Shown: positions 25,501 to 37,569 of the stretch, one piece after another
Layout: every line of letters starts with the position of its first letter
Position numbering within the stretch: the stretch's first letter is position 1
Origin: Manis javanica
Taxonomy: Eukaryota; Chordata; Mammalia; Pholidota; Manidae
DNA length: 64,000 bases
Direction of reading: 5' to 3'
Assembly: GCF_040802235.1 (NCBI RefSeq)
Contig: NC_133169.1
Coordinates: forward strand, 44,895,034 to 44,959,033
Made by a program: the position numbers and the translations under genes
Notes under the pieces: generated by a model
The model's input: only the letters and a program-made list of their open reading frames with translations
What the model was told of the DNA's origin: nothing
Databases searched by the model: none

Positions 25501-25524
25501 ATTGTAGATTAATGATGCCAAAAA
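22508..25524 (+). mobile_element. L1-A, 5'-truncated LINE-1
   Basis: A sense L1 of the younger subfamily. It enters at the start of the ORF2 region before the reverse transcriptase (compare 61500 in L1-D) and runs through the 3' UTR. The 3' UTR has a G-rich purine tract (25262-25330) and the shared end 'aatgatgcc' at 25512-25520. It has only a minimal A-run as tail and abuts an antisense old L1. It interrupts duplication copy 2. Confidence 0.85.
22513..25192 (+). pseudogene. L1 ORF2 remnant (reverse transcriptase to C-terminus)
   Basis: ORF2p of L1 is an endonuclease-reverse transcriptase; only the part after the endonuclease is present. Readable pieces are: the N-terminal side of the RT at 22513-22830; the palm with an intact FADDM catalytic motif at 23468-23482; the thumb and downstream region at 23538-24038 ([19 protein letters not shown]); 24135-24578; and the C-terminal part at 24809-25192 (IPLLGIYPK, MWYIYTMEYYSA, ICGV end). 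Frameshifts and stops separate the pieces, for example at 22828, 23400 and 24036. The copy is dead but moderately young. Confidence 0.85.
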
Positions 25525-27540
25525 ATGTTAATATGGTGAATTAAATTGATTTCTTTGGTGTTGAACAAACTGTGCTTTCCTAGGATAAACCTATTTGGTT
25601 GCGGTGTATTATTTTTTTTTTTGCTAATATTTTGCTAAGACTTTTGCTTCTCTATGTTCACGAAAGACGCAGCTTTGCAGTTTTCTTAAGATGCCTGATT
25701 TAGGAGTCAGTGTAAAACTGGCCTCAATGGTTTGGAGTGTTGCTCTTCCTGTGTTTTCTGAAAGTTTGTATAGTGTTGCTACAGTTTCTTCCTTAAATGT
25801 TTCATAGAATTCACCATGGTGTAGTTTGTTAGTATAAAGCTATTGACTTTTCTTTTCTAAAGAAGTTTTATAATTATATCAATTCTCTTAGTTGGTATAG
25901 ATCTATTCAAGAACTTTTATTTATTATTGAGTCAGTGCAGGTAATTTTCCCATTTCATTTATGTTATCAAATTTGTTGGCAAATGTTATTCATGATATTC
26001 TCTATGGTTCTGTAGGGATATTTCCTCCCTCATTGCTGGCATTGGTAACTTGCACCATCTTTTTTTCTTATCAATCTAGTAAAGAGTCTGGTTACTGGTT
26101 AAAAAGCTATGTGTGATTTTTCAGACCTAACTGAAGGTTTTACTTTGCAAGCCTCATGGACAAAAACTGCCTTCCCTATGCCAGACTTGGCACACAAACA
26201 ATGCACTGCAGTCTCTGACGGCACTTGTAGTCAAGACCTCAAGCACCCCCTGGCCCATGATGCTCTTTAACTAGGCTCTTCCTAGTCGTGGTGTTTTTAT
26301 TCCTAGGCCTCTTTACATGAGGCCCTGGGCAGAGTTCTCTTGGACACCTCTGCCCAGGCCACATTATGCAGGAAACAATGGGAAACCTTGAAGAGTTTTT
26401 CCCTACCCTGACTCAGTACCCAGTGCTTTTCCACTCCTTCTCTTTCCCCCTCATCCCCTCTCCACCTCAAGAGTCCATAAAACTGCCAGAGCCTTTTATT
26501 TGGAGTTCCCTCAGCAGATCCCCATGTCGTGTCTGTACTGATCCACCTATCGTCAGCAAGTGGGCCATTTCATCCACAAGGGCAAATGGTGTAGGGGGAG
26601 CTGGAGTTTCCTCTGGTTTTAGCCTCTTGATAAAACCACCACAGCAAGTCATTAAAAGACTTCCTCTGTTAAATTTTTTACTTGTTACTTCAATTAGCTA
26701 CTCTGACACCAGGCTGCTCTGTTCTTTTATCTCTCTCAGTGGAGAGCTGAGCTCCTGACATTTAGGTTTCTCCATTTTACTAATCTTTGCAAAGAACCAG
26801 ATTTTGGACTCACTGATTTTCTCTATTTCTCCATTATTATTTTATTGGTTTCTGTTTTGATTTTTATAATTTTCTATCTTTTACTTGCTTTGAACTTAAT
26901 TTGCTCTACTTCCAGATTCATAACATGGATATCAGATAAATGAATTTAGACTTTTCTTTTTAAATATAAGCATTTTAAAGCTTTATCTATCCAAGAACTT
27001 TAGCAGCATCCCACAATATTACTGTTGCATTTTCATTTTCTAATTTCCATATGATTTCTGCTTTGATATATAAGTTATCTAGAAGTGTGTTGCTTATTTC
27101 CCACACATTTGGTGATTTACATATTTCTTTCTGTTACTGATTTCTGATTTAATTCCATATAGTCAGAAAATATGTTGTATGATTTCAATTCTTTTAAATG
27201 TATTGATACTTGCTTGTGGGTTGTCATAAGGTATATTCTGGTGAATGTTGCAAGTGCACTTGTAAAAGATATTCATTGTGCTATTGTCTGGTGAAGTAGT
27301 CTATGTAAGTCAATTATGTGATGTTCACTTGAGAGTATTGTTCAGGTCTCATTTATCTAGTTGATTTCCTGTCTACCTGTTATTGACTACTAAGAAAGAA
27401 CATTGAAAGCTCCAGCTATAATTGTGGATTTGTCTATTTCTTTAATTCTGTCAATTTCTGCTTTATATAATTTAGGGATTTGTTATTTTGTGCATATAAT
27501 ATTTACAATTGTTACATCTTCCTGCTCTATTGAGAGAGGA
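25525..27540 (-). mobile_element. Old L1 ORF2, antisense, interrupted
   Basis: From 'gttaatatggtgaattaaa' (25528-25546) the plus strand reads as the reverse complement of L1 ORF2, starting in the reverse transcriptase and going toward the endonuclease. The segments at 25650-25900, 26762-26850 and 27060-27530 follow the expected order. The insert at 26117-26761 interrupts it. It is much more diverged than L1-A, which sits against it head to head. Confidence 0.65.
26117..26761 (+). mobile_element. LTR-like insertion within the antisense L1
   Basis: This 640-base block breaks the L1 alignment and L1 resumes at about 26762. It has LTR-like order: a possible TATA-type box ('ccataaaactgcc', 26475-26487), an ATTAAA signal at 26651-26656 followed by a T-rich run, and a CA end ('ctcctgaca', 26753-26761). 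I could not confirm the 5' TG edge or a target duplication. A 130-residue open frame (26366-26758) shows no domain and is probably fortuitous. Confidence 0.45.
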
Positions 27541-27949
27541 CATTTATTTTCTAATGAACTTGAGAGAATGGGAACCAATGGTAGAAAAGTAACATTTTTT
27601 CATCTTTATGATAGTAAATCCAACAATGGATTAAAATTAACAAAGATGTACATAAATACAATTTTCTTCCTGCTGTTCATAGGCTACTTCAGTATTATGT
27701 GGCAACTCTTATGAAGGAGACGTTGAGTCCAAATGTAAGTCACCAAAATGAAAAAAAAACTGAGGAAAATCTATGAAAGAAGAACAAAAATTAAAGAAAA
27801 GTTTCTTATTCCTCCTTATCATCTGACTTAGACAAAACAGACAAGAGTGACAGATTATTCCAACCAAAGAAAAACTCATGAGATACTTTTTTAAGATCTG
27901 ATAAATAATTTTTCTAATTGTTTTCATTTACTTCTTATTTTCAATAGAA
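27541..27949. other. Unassigned AT-rich DNA
   Basis: No gene or named repeat seen. Part may be a decayed L1. Confidence 0.4.
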
Positions 27950-28670
27950 GCATTATGTAAAAAGGAGATAATAGTTAAGAAAATAAAATGGTTCCTATAT
28001 ATGGAAAATGCACAATTAGGAGAAATGTAAATTAAAACTACATTGAGATCTATTTTACCTAGACAAAGATCTAGAGGCAAAAATCGAATAGCTTTATAAC
28101 ACACTAAGTAGACACAAGTATAGGGCAACTATCATACATTACTGGTGTTAATATAATTGGTACAATTTCAATGAAGGGCAGTTTGGTAATAAGCATCAAA
28201 ACTACAAATGTATTTAAAGTGCAAACACAGTAAATCACTTCTATGAATTTATCTTACAAATACAACCAAAACCATACAAAATACCTTGTAGTATTATTAT
28301 TCATTGTGGTACTGTTTATAAGTAGCAAATGTAGAAATAATCCAAATATTGATTAATAGGGCACTGATTAAATACATCCTGGTGCATACTCTGAATTTGT
28401 AAAACAAAATGCAAAGGTCTTCATGTATTGAATGTGAAATGATCTCTAAGATATACTCCTAAGTGAAAAAAAAATGCAATTTGTAGAACAATGTATAAAA
28501 TACTCAAAGAAAAAAAACACTCCTGCACATACTTTTTTTGGTATACACATAAAATGTCTCTATAATAATACAGACAAAACTCAGAGCACCAACTGAGTGG
28601 CTAGAAAAAGGGGTAGAAACAAATTTTTTTTCACAGACTGTTTTAGCACTTTTTGAATTCTGAAAAATGT
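27950..28670 (+). mobile_element. Ancient L1 ORF2 3' fragment
   Basis: It follows the ancient L1M-type order: 'gcagtttggtaataa' (28178-28192), the block 'ctatgaatttatcttacaaa' (28241-28260), then 'gattaatagggcactgatta' (28350-28369) and 'gatctctaagatatac' (28441-28456). It is strongly decayed, consistent with an early mammalian insertion. Confidence 0.6.
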
Positions 28671-28874
28671 GACTACATGACCAGTTCAGAAAATAAACCT
28701 TTTTATCTTCTAAGTAATCTTAACTGTTGAAGCAACAGACTTCCACTATTTAAAATTTAGAAAGTATGAAAAGATCATTTTTAAAAAAGTCTCTCCATGA
28801 TTCCTGTTCCCCTTCTATCCAAATCTCAAACTCACCACCTCAACTCCTAGGTAAGAACTGACCAGAGTATCTTA

Positions 28875-29190
28875 TATACAACTGACGCGTGAACGACATG
28901 AGAGTTAGGGGCACCAAACACCTACACAGTCAGAAATCCACACGTAACTTTGACTCCACCAAAACTCAACTATTAATATCCTGCTGACCAGAAGCCTTAC
29001 CAATAATAAAAAGTCAATTAACACATATTTTGTATATGTTCTTATATACTCTGTTCTTACAACAAAGTAAGCTAGAGAAAATGTTTTCAAATTGTTGCAG
29101 AAAATTTTTCCAGTATTTGAATTGAAAGAAATCCCCAAATAAGTGGACCTTTGAAATTCAAAACTGTGTTGCTCACAGGTCCACTATATA
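28875..29190. mobile_element. Tigger-type non-autonomous DNA transposon (MITE)
   Basis: The ends are imperfect inverted repeats: the left end near 28878-28903 ('caactgacgcgtgaacgac') against the right end near 29165-29188. TA dinucleotides flank it as expected for Tc1/mariner (pogo/Tigger) elements. The interior (28960-29100) contains 'agtcaattaacacatatttt', which I associate with this MITE group. There is no transposase. Confidence 0.65.
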
Positions 29191-29624
29191 TACAAGCAAA
29201 CACGAATACCATTATTTCCCTCATCTGCATTTAATACAAGTACACCATGCCTTAAATTACTTCATATATTTTGATATTTTTTCCATATTAGCATATAGGA
29301 AACTTTCTATTATTTTCTTTTCTGAAGATTATTGCATTGTATGCATAAACCACAGTTTATTTAACCAGTTTCCCATTGATGGACACTTGAGGTGTTTTTT
29401 TGTTTTTTACAATTCCAGTATGCTATTCAGCTATCAATAAATCAATCACCATATTATCACATAAGAAATGTTTATAGGTGGAGTATAGTTATATGAAGAT
29501 CAAAGAGAGTATAATATGTGATATAACAGTGGTTTTTATAGACTTAATGCTGGAAGAAAATCACCTGTACCCCACAAAAAAAAATGTTTCGTGTAGCAAG
29601 CAGTAGGAAAGTTCAGATCTTAAT
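29191..29624. other. Unassigned DNA
   Basis: No gene. The segment around 29350-29410 resembles a decayed antisense L1 3' piece. Confidence 0.35.
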
Positions 29625-29875
29625 AGTGCATATTTGGCATCCAGATTAAATGTGCTCAAATCCTAGCTGCTTTATATACTAGCTGTGCATCTTGGGCAAG
29701 TTATTAATCTCTCTGTGCCTGTTTACTTGTCTGCAAAGTGGTGATATTTTTTTGTAAAGTGAGGATTTTAACAGCTACCTCATAGTTGTTGTGAAGCTTA
29801 AATGAATTTTAAATGCAAAGCACATAAAACAGTGGTTTGCACGTAGCTAGTGTATAATTAATGCTAGATCTCATT
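29625..29875 (+). mobile_element. MIR SINE
   Basis: It shows the MIR core and flanks in order: 'tcctagctgc', 'tagctgtgcatcttgggcaa' (29680-29699), 'ctctctgtgcctg', 'ctacctcatagttgttgtga', and the tail 'gcacataaaacagtggtttg'. This is an ancient tRNA-derived SINE shared by all mammals. Confidence 0.85.
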
Positions 29876-30609
29876 GTATATTTATAGGGAAACTATTTTT
29901 GACATATAGGAAAGAAAAAATAGTTAAAGGAGTTATATTAGAGTAGTGGTTTTCAACTTCAGGGGAGAGTGGATAATCACGGTTCCCTATAAGAACCTGA
30001 AAACTATTTTCTTCCAAAAACTTATATACACAAACATTTTTAAATAATGCAATAGAATTTAAAAATTACCTGAAGTCCCTCTGTTAAGAATTCCAGAGTT
30101 AGAGGACAAATAAGAGAGGATGCACATAAGTAGGAGAAAAGATGAGAGAACTGGATAGGTTACCACATTTAGCCCTAATATGGTAGTAGAAACAGTGTGG
30201 GACTAAGACTTGTAACTAAGTTAGGAAGGTCTAATATATTACTGTGGAGAGCAGGCTTGCGGTGTCACGCATGTACCAGGGACCATTCTCAGTGACTTCC
30301 CGTCCTTAACAAAATGTCTGATTCAAAAATGTATTGAGAAACTCAGGAGTCTCCCGGCTATCTCTGGCTTCAGTTCACTTAAGAAACAAACACTGGATTT
30401 ATTTTTATTAGCAAAGTGGCTAAATGTAGAAAATTAATGTTCAAAAATTCCAACTTGGATTTTCACACTTTAACTATACATTAGAAATATAATTTCTAAG
30501 TGGTTTTTATTTATAATAAACAAATAAAAATACATGCAGAGGAGACTTTAGAAGAATTCTCTTTGGCTTGGGGCACAAAAAAGAGTGCTGCCTATCCTAC
30601 TGCTCAAGA
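29876..30609. other. Unassigned DNA
   Basis: No gene or named repeat seen. Confidence 0.4.
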
Positions 30610-30985
30610 CAGCACTGGGCGCGCATCACGGCAGCGACGGAGAGGCAAGGATCTGAAAGGAAGGGGCAATGCTGTCATTATTTTCAGATGCTGTGATCAT
30701 AATGACACAGCAAACCTAAAAACAATCAACAGGCAACCTATCAGCACTGATAAGGGAGTTCAGCAAGTGGCGAATCACAGGAACACACAAACATATAGTA
30801 ACATTCTAAACCAGAAATAAATAATTTGAGAATATTACAGAAAATAAGATACCATTTAAATAGTAACTAAAACCATAAAGCCTCTAGGATTAGCTTTATA
30901 AGTATGCTCCAGATGTTAAGATGACAATTTAAAAATTCTATGAAAGTATTAAAAAAGACATGAATAAAGGCACACACAGTACACT
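30610..30985 (+). mobile_element. Old L1 ORF2 fragment
   Basis: A decayed copy of the reverse transcriptase palm and downstream region: 'ctgtcattattttcagatgc' (30671-30690) corresponds to the catalytic ADD stretch and 'ctgataagggagttcagca' follows. Frames are broken. Confidence 0.5.
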
Positions 30986-32162
30986 GTGTTCAATACCTTA
31001 ACACCATATATTCTAACCAACTCTCATCTAACATCTTTTGGAAGAATTTTGCATGAAAATTTACAAATTGAGTATAAAATATATATCTGAGAATAAAGAT
31101 CCATATACAGCTAACCAGAAAATATACTCTGCATGAAAGTGACATAAAGAAAAATGTCAAATCCACAAAAGTTAGTGTAATATTACATCCATCTATACAA
31201 TACAATGAATAATAGAAACAAACAGCTGTGAATAAAGTGTAAGAGCAAAAAATATGTATCTATATTTTTGTATATTACACATTTTATATTATGTATCTAC
31301 TTTATATATTACATACATATGTGACAATAAAAGATTACACAGATGACAGAAACCTAAACAGAAACAGAGCAAACATCTACCTATAGCTGTAATCTTATTT
31401 TTCTCATTTCAGTTGAATACATCCACTTAAATGATCCAACCAACCCCTCAACTGGAATAAATGCAAAATATTTTCAGGCCCCCACAAATCTCCATATTTC
31501 CTCCTCCTGTTAACTGTCCCACAAAGGTTCAAGCACCCCAGGCTCAAAATCCAAGTACAGCATGATTCTTTCTCCTCCAGTGGCTCCCACGTGTTCAACT
31601 AGCTGTCACATCTTGACACTGTTCCATCTCTGAAAGCTCTAATTGCTTCCTATCCTCTTGTTTCTAATTCTGTCCTTCCCCAACTGGCTTTTCTGTTTCC
31701 AGTCTCTCCATTCCTCTCACACCCCATAGTCGGTTTTATATTAGAATGAAGTTTTATCCTAAAATAAAATTTGCATCATGTCACATTTTTGTGCCACATC
31801 AAAGGTGAATTCAACATCCTCTACAACTTCACCTTTATCTTTCTGACACTATGTTGCACTGTTCTTCTTCATGCCTCCAAATCAATGAATTTCTTGCTTG
31901 GTTAAAGCACTACAGGCATCGCTGTACACCCAAACCCCAGACCGACTTTCCATGCCCAGTTCAAGACCTTCTGCCTCCAGGTAAGTTCCAGCTTATGGGA
32001 GAAAAATATCTTCCAATAAAAACTAATGACAAAGTGAGCCACAAGGTAATAAGAACACAAAGAACCACAGCTTCTGGCTTTTAGATGTGAAGAAAGCACA
32101 GCTGATTAAGAAAGTAGTGGAGTGCTTTTGGGGTTAACCTTCTCCACGCTTGAGGATGTTCA
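30986..32162. other. Unassigned DNA, partly ancient repeat
   Basis: The pyrimidine-rich stretch 31600-31990 resembles the antisense of the ancient repeat at 47.4-48.8 kb. A donor-like CAG|gtaagt occurs at 31980-31986 on the plus strand, but no matching acceptor and coding frame precede it convincingly. Confidence 0.35.
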
Positions 32163-32644
32163 TACTTAAGTCCTCCTTTACTTGTGTTTCCCTTTCTGCG
32201 ATTTCAGTTACCTGTGGTCTAGAAGCAGATAATCCTCCTTCTCACCTTTTTGTCAGAAGGTCAGTAGTAGCCTGACACTACATCACAATACCTGCATCAG
32301 GTCACCTCACTTCATCTCATCACGTAGGCATTTTACCATCTCACATCATCACAAGAAGGGTGAATACAGCGCAATAAGGTATTTTGAGAGACCACATACA
32401 CATAACTCTTATTATGGTATATTGTACATTATTATTATATTACAGTATATTATATTGTTGCTGTACTTTATTATTAGTTATTGTTGTTAATCTCTTACTG
32501 TGCCTAATTTATTAAAAAATCTATCATAGATATGTATGTATTGGAAAAAACATAGTATATATAGGGGTTTGAGACTATCCACAGTTTCAGGCATCCATTG
32601 AGGGTCTTGGAATACATCCCCTGTGGATAAAGGAGAATACTGTA
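32163..32644. mobile_element. Tigger-type MITE, nearly complete
   Basis: The left end (32163-32188, 'tacttaagtcctcctttact') is an imperfect inverted copy of the right end (32620-32644). Both start with TA and contain the same CTCCTTTA core. The interior has the marks of a common Tigger-derived MITE: 'gtcagaaggtcagtagtagcc' (32251-32271), the 'catctcacatcatcacaaga' stretch (32337-32356), 'ttgttgttaatctcttactg' (32480-32499) and 'acatagtatatatagg' (32550-32565). It is 480 bases long and has no coding frame. Confidence 0.75.
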
Positions 32645-33552
32645 TGCTAAAAGGAAAAACACTTTTAACTGGAAATTTAAAAATAAATAACTATGGAAGA
32701 AAATATCTAAATGAATGAATATTTGAATTTGTTCAATATCTTATAATTCTAAATAGAATGTTTTGGAGACAAACATACGAATGATAAAAAACGAAGACTC
32801 CAAACTATTTAATGCAATGGTTAATTACTTAAGGAGCAATTCACTACTTAATTCTGATATAATGCAGACTTCAAAGACCCATAAATATGATAAATTTCTT
32901 AATTCCCACATCAAATTCCCTGGAAACAAATGGCATATAAAGTCAGGATCACAGTCCTATAAGCACAGTTTGGTTTACTTACCTTCTGGTTTCCTGTCCT
33001 GTCACTTTCTTGCCTAGTGACATTGAACCCACAGTTTTATGAAATAGATTAAAGCAGTTCATTTATCCAAGTTTTAATATAACTGGCTACAAATTGAACA
33101 TTTTGCTATTGTAAAATTACATAAATGCCATCATACCTTCAAAAACCAGCTTTCTGACCAACATAATTTTTAAAAGGATTGAAAAATAGATGATGATTAG
33201 TGGTAAAAATGACAATACGATAAAAATAAATAAATATATGAGTACTATGATCCTCTTAAAATATTGAGTATTCATCATCACTGATCTAATCCAAAACTGC
33301 TCAAATATCAAATATTATAATATTATCATAAAAATGGGCGAATGCTTATAAATACAAAAATTGTAAATATTCTAAGTATTTATTCATTTGAGAATAATAA
33401 TTTATTTATGTCCTTATATACTTGTATGACATGTAGTTGTATGACAGTTCTGTGTAAAGATATAAGTATTATACTACGTAACACAGCACGTTTCAAAAAA
33501 AATTAGCTAACTGTAAAAAAAAAGGCTTCCTACTCCCTACCTCAAATTATAC
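32645..33552. other. AT-rich DNA downstream of the UBR3-like exons
   Basis: If the UBR3-like gene continues, this is intron. A donor-like site on the minus strand near 32978 (plus strand 'acttac') has no convincing exon attached. Confidence 0.4.
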
Positions 33553-33678
33553 CTGGCAGCTAGGTAAATCTTCCCCAAAAAGGTGGTGTTGAAGAAAGCT
33601 GGTGATTCTGAGGAAAGGTAAGCAGAAGTCCTGTAAGTATTTTTCCATAGATTCAGCAGCCCAAATATTAGGGCTAAC
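33553..33678 (-). CDS. UBR3: UBR3-like exon (third of three seen)
   Basis: On the minus strand a pyrimidine-rich tract ending in AG (33679-33680 on plus reads CT) precedes the exon, and a GT donor follows (plus AC at 33551-33552). The 126-base exon is open in one frame, phase 0 at both ends, and encodes 42 residues including MEKYLQDFCLPFLRI and HHLFGEDLPSCQ. I recognise this as the region near the C-terminus of UBR3, a large N-recognin-family E3 ubiquitin ligase. It joins in frame to the exon at 33798-33905 across a 119-base intron. Recognition is from memory. The next exon of the protein was not found at lower coordinates in the window. Missing exons, a long intron, or a truncated duplicate could all explain that. 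Confidence 0.7.
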
Positions 33679-33797
33679 CTAAAGTTAAAGAAGAAAATTT
33701 TAACAATTCATTCTGTAATAGATAAAGCTTAAAAAATTATATTCATAATTTCAACAAAACCCAAACTTTAACTACTATATCTGATCTTAAAGCATAC

Positions 33798-33905
33798 CAT
33801 TATACACTCCTGAGTTCCTTCTTCATGGTATAACTTTCCTTTAGATAGTTCACTTATAACAAAGCTTAATAACACTTCATAAGACTTTTCCACATCACAT
33901 GTATT
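33798..33905 (-). CDS. UBR3: UBR3-like exon (second of three seen)
   Basis: The acceptor is a T-rich run ending in CAG (plus CTG at 33906-33908) and the donor is GTATGC (plus AC at 33796-33797). The 108-base exon has a single open frame, phase 0 to 0. It encodes 36 residues beginning NTCDVEKSYEVLLSFVISEL and ending EEGTQECIM. The other two frames stop within the first 13 codons. The peptide runs directly into the exon at 33553-33678 and follows the exon at 44052-44175, as expected for UBR3. The intron upstream is 10 kb long and holds the L1-B insertion. Confidence 0.72.
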
Positions 33906-34149
33906 CTGAAAAAAATAAAAATTAGTTTCATCAATCACTGAAAATTACAAAATAATTTACACTGCAAAAAAACCACTTTTGAATAGAGTATAATTCTGAT
34001 TATGCCATTTTTTTTCAAGCATGTAAATTTCAGTTCCTCAAAATCTGTGTACCAACAGTACACCTCTAGATTCACAATGAAATTGGGTAGATGATTAAAG
34101 CCATTCCAACAGTTCTTTAAAGGATAGCATATAAATTACAAAATGTATG

Positions 34150-34440
34150 TGTAAGTGAACATATGTAAATCATCTCTTTTGACCCATTAATTCCCAGGCT
34201 TGGAAATTCTTCCTGGCAAACTAATAGGAAAAAATTGTTATACACCCAAGACATTCACTGCAGCATTATAATAATGAAAAATTAGAAATGACCAACAAAA
34301 GTGAGGCAATTACCTAAATTATGACAAATATGAGCTATATGAAAAAGTTTCTAATAATATGATGTGAAAAAAGTAAATTGAAGTATATATACTTATTATA
34401 GAGGCAAAAAGAGTACATGAATTAAATAGAAGAAGAAAAT
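34150..34440 (+). mobile_element. Ancient L1 fragment
   Basis: A decayed ORF2 C-terminal piece: 'cccattaattcccaggcttgg' (34183-34203), 'cattcactgcagcattat' (34252-34269), then the 'gatgtgaaaaaagtaaattg' block. It lies in the long UBR3-like intron. Confidence 0.5.
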
Positions 34441-35524
34441 ATGGACCACAAATATTTTCTTTTACAATTTCACTCAAATTCCTAGAATAGGATTTGTTAA
34501 AACAATTTACTGTAAAAAAAATCAGACTATGTTTCTTATAGAACGTACTGATAATTACATTAAGTAAGGTTACAAATTAAACTTTATGACTCTATGCTTT
34601 TTCTAAATTCAAACTTATCAATAAGATTTCACATGTAAGAGAAATGGGCCTATTTTTACAGTCACTGACATATTAGGGGTTGTTGCAAATTAAAGTATGA
34701 ATTGGGATAAACTAGTAATTTTGCTATGATATCATTTATTCATTAACTATACTTTTTAAACAGTAAAACATAAAAATTGAGTAAACACTGTGGGATATAA
34801 GAGTACCTTGAATTTTTAAGGCATTGATAGTCTGGACCACAGGAGTTTGTGATTTTATGATACTTTATTTTTCTACAATCCCTCATTGTTCCTCACATGT
34901 CATGTGCTCTCTTAAACTAGACTGTAAAATTCCAAAATATCAGGAACTGTGCTTTGTATTTTTCATGTGTCCTTTTGCATAACAAAAATCTGAGCAATAA
35001 ATACTTGCTAACTGATGAAATCTGATTTAGTAATGTTAGAATTTCTGAGCCTGGAAATTTCTGGATGTACCTCTTTTGAAAATTAATTATTCAAATTAAT
35101 TTAAATTACTTCTCTGCTTTCTGCTAAATCAACTCGGCCATGACGAGTTATCATGTCAGAATTCCAAACTTTAAAAATGTCCCTGACTCTACAACTGCTC
35201 ACTTTGTCATGTGATCCACCCCACCCTTGCCTGATTAATCAACAGGATGAACATTAGCCAAGTATGATGACCTACAGGTTTCAAATCAACATCCTGCTGA
35301 ATATCAAAACAGCAGCATATTTATATTTTAATTGAATTAACCACAGTAATGCTCAGAGTTTACTTGAACTCAAAATGTAGAAAACTCAGAAGAAAATATT
35401 ACCATGATATTGCTGCTTATTAATCAATGTGACATATTTAGGTTTCTGAAACTATAAAATTCAGGCTAAAGTTTCCTAAATTCAATAAACTCTTTTGAGT
35501 AAAGATTAACAGAGTATGAGAGAG
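34441..35524. other. Intron-like DNA without recognised features
   Basis: No open frame or exon seen. It is part of the interval between UBR3-like exons. Confidence 0.4.
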
Positions 35525-36413
35525 ATTAAGGATGATGGCATGAGAGGTGAGACAGGCCTCCTCCAAAAACCACACATAATATGAAAATAGAATTATCACA
35601 ACTAATCCTGGAAAAGCTACAGGAAAGAAGGCTGTACCAGACTGTACAGAGCTGGAGAAAAGAACAGACCTCTAGGAACAGGGTAACGTACCAAAGCCAT
35701 GTTCCAGCCAGACCGAAACCCTTCCTCCACCCCAACTCATGGGCAGAAGGAAGATAAATTGAGCAGGGAGGGACGTGGAGGCCTAGGACTGCAAAACACC
35801 CAGCTCTGGAGATCTGCTCTGGGAGCACGAACCTATATTGCATAGTGTTCTGGAGATTAGTGGGGTTGGATAGCTAAAAGAGGTGAATACCTGGAGAGAC
35901 TGAGATTCCAGCTGCTTGTGGAAAACAGGGATCCACCTCTGGCTGCTCTGGGACAAAAGAAAAGTGGGTAGTCTGAGAGGTTTTGTAACAGTGAATGGGC
36001 TGAAAAAAGGGCAAGGATTGCTCAGAGCTTATTGCTCAAGAGAAAGGCAGGGGGGACAAAATTGTTCAGGTGAACTAGTACTAGCAGGTTGGGAACTTTC
36101 AGAACCTTCAGGCACTCCACTCTTGGTCAGTGCACACTGGCTCACAAAACTGCAACTCCAGCCCTCAGGGAAGGCCGGCAAGAGGGAAGCCCCGCATATG
36201 GCAGCTACAAATGCAAAGCACAGAGGCTTACACCTCTGTTCTTGACCCACTGGTTCTGGCAGTGAAGACAGGCACTGCAGCCAGGAAGCAGGAAACAGCT
36301 CTTTCTGCCCACCAGGCAGTAGTGCCAATCCCCTGTGACACAGATATCGCTCCAGGGACTGAGAAGCACAAGAAAGTATAGCTTCTGGGCACTAGAGGTC
36401 ACCATCTACAAAT

Positions 36414-37270
36414 ATGAAACATCAAAGGAATCTGATTCAACCCAAAATCCCATGAACACCAGAAAGAGGACCAAGTGAAACTGAACTCTACAATCTACCT
36501 GAAACACATTTCAAAATAAAAATCATAAACATTCTCATGGAGGTAAAGAAACATATTCAAGAACTAAGGGAAGAATTCTGGAAGGAGATTCAAGCATTAC
36601 AGAACTCAGTATCAGAAATGAAATATACAATCAAGGGATTTAAAAACAGATTAGATATAATGTAGGAGATGGAAAATGGAAAAGAAATTAGAGAAGAGGA
36701 ATACAAAGGAGCTGAGGCACACAGAGAAAAAAGGATCTCTAAGAATGACAAAATATTGAGAAAACTGTGACCAATCCAAACGGAACAATATTCTCATTAT
36801 AGGGGTAACAGAAAAAGAGAAAAAGGGTAAGTGTCACTGAGGAGGTAATTGCTGAAAACTTCCCCAATCTGGGGAACGAGATAGTTTCTCAGGATATTGA
36901 GGTACACATATCTCCCAACACAAAGGACCCAAGGAAGACAACATCAAGTCATATAATAATTAAAATGGCAAAGATAAAGGATAAAGACAGACTTCTAAAA
37001 ACGCCTACAAAGAGAAAAAATATCACATAGAAAGGAAAACCCATCAGGCTATCATCATATTTCTCAACAGAAGCATTACAGACCAGAAGGAAGTGGCATA
37101 ATATATTTAATGCAATGAGGCATAAGGGGCTCAAACCATGAATACTATACCCAACAAGGCTATCATTTAAATTTGAAGTAGGGATTAAACACTTTTGAGA
37201 CAAGCAAAAGCTGAGAGAATTTACCTGCCACAAACCACCTCTACAGTACATTTTGGAAGGACTACTATAG
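36414..37270 (+). pseudogene. L1 ORF1 remnant
   Basis: ORF1p is the RNA-binding coiled-coil/RRM/CTD protein of L1. The segment parallels ORF1 of L1-D (59220-60071) from the start codon region to the stop at about 37268-37270. It includes the coiled-coil part (36600-36730), the RRM start near 36775 and the C-terminal domain (36955-37260). An internal TAG at 36663-36665 and several frameshifts abolish coding. Confidence 0.75.
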
Positions 37271-37569
37271 ATGGAAGTATTCCTAAGGCTAAATAACTGT
37301 CCTCAGGGGAAATAAAACCACAGCAAAGTAGAACAATTAATGACTAATATGCAAAATCAAATCAACTATCCGCAAGGTCAATCACGGGATAGGGAAAGAG
37401 TACAGAATATGATAACTAATATATAAAGAATAGAGAGGGAAGGGAAAGGAGAAAAAAAAAGAACCTTTAGGTTGTGTTTCTAATAGCATATGAAGTGAGT
37501 TAAATTAGAGTGTGAGATAGTGAGGGAATTACCCTTGAACCGTTGGTAGCCATGAATCTAAAGCCTGCA

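Noticed and set aside
26366-26758. 130-codon open frame on the plus strand
   Set aside because: It lies wholly inside the LTR-like insert, has no domain and no start context. LTRs often carry such chance frames.
31851-31986. Plus-strand donor-like CAG|gtaagt with an open frame before it
   Set aside because: It falls in an old repeat-like pyrimidine-rich region, and no good acceptor or family match was found.
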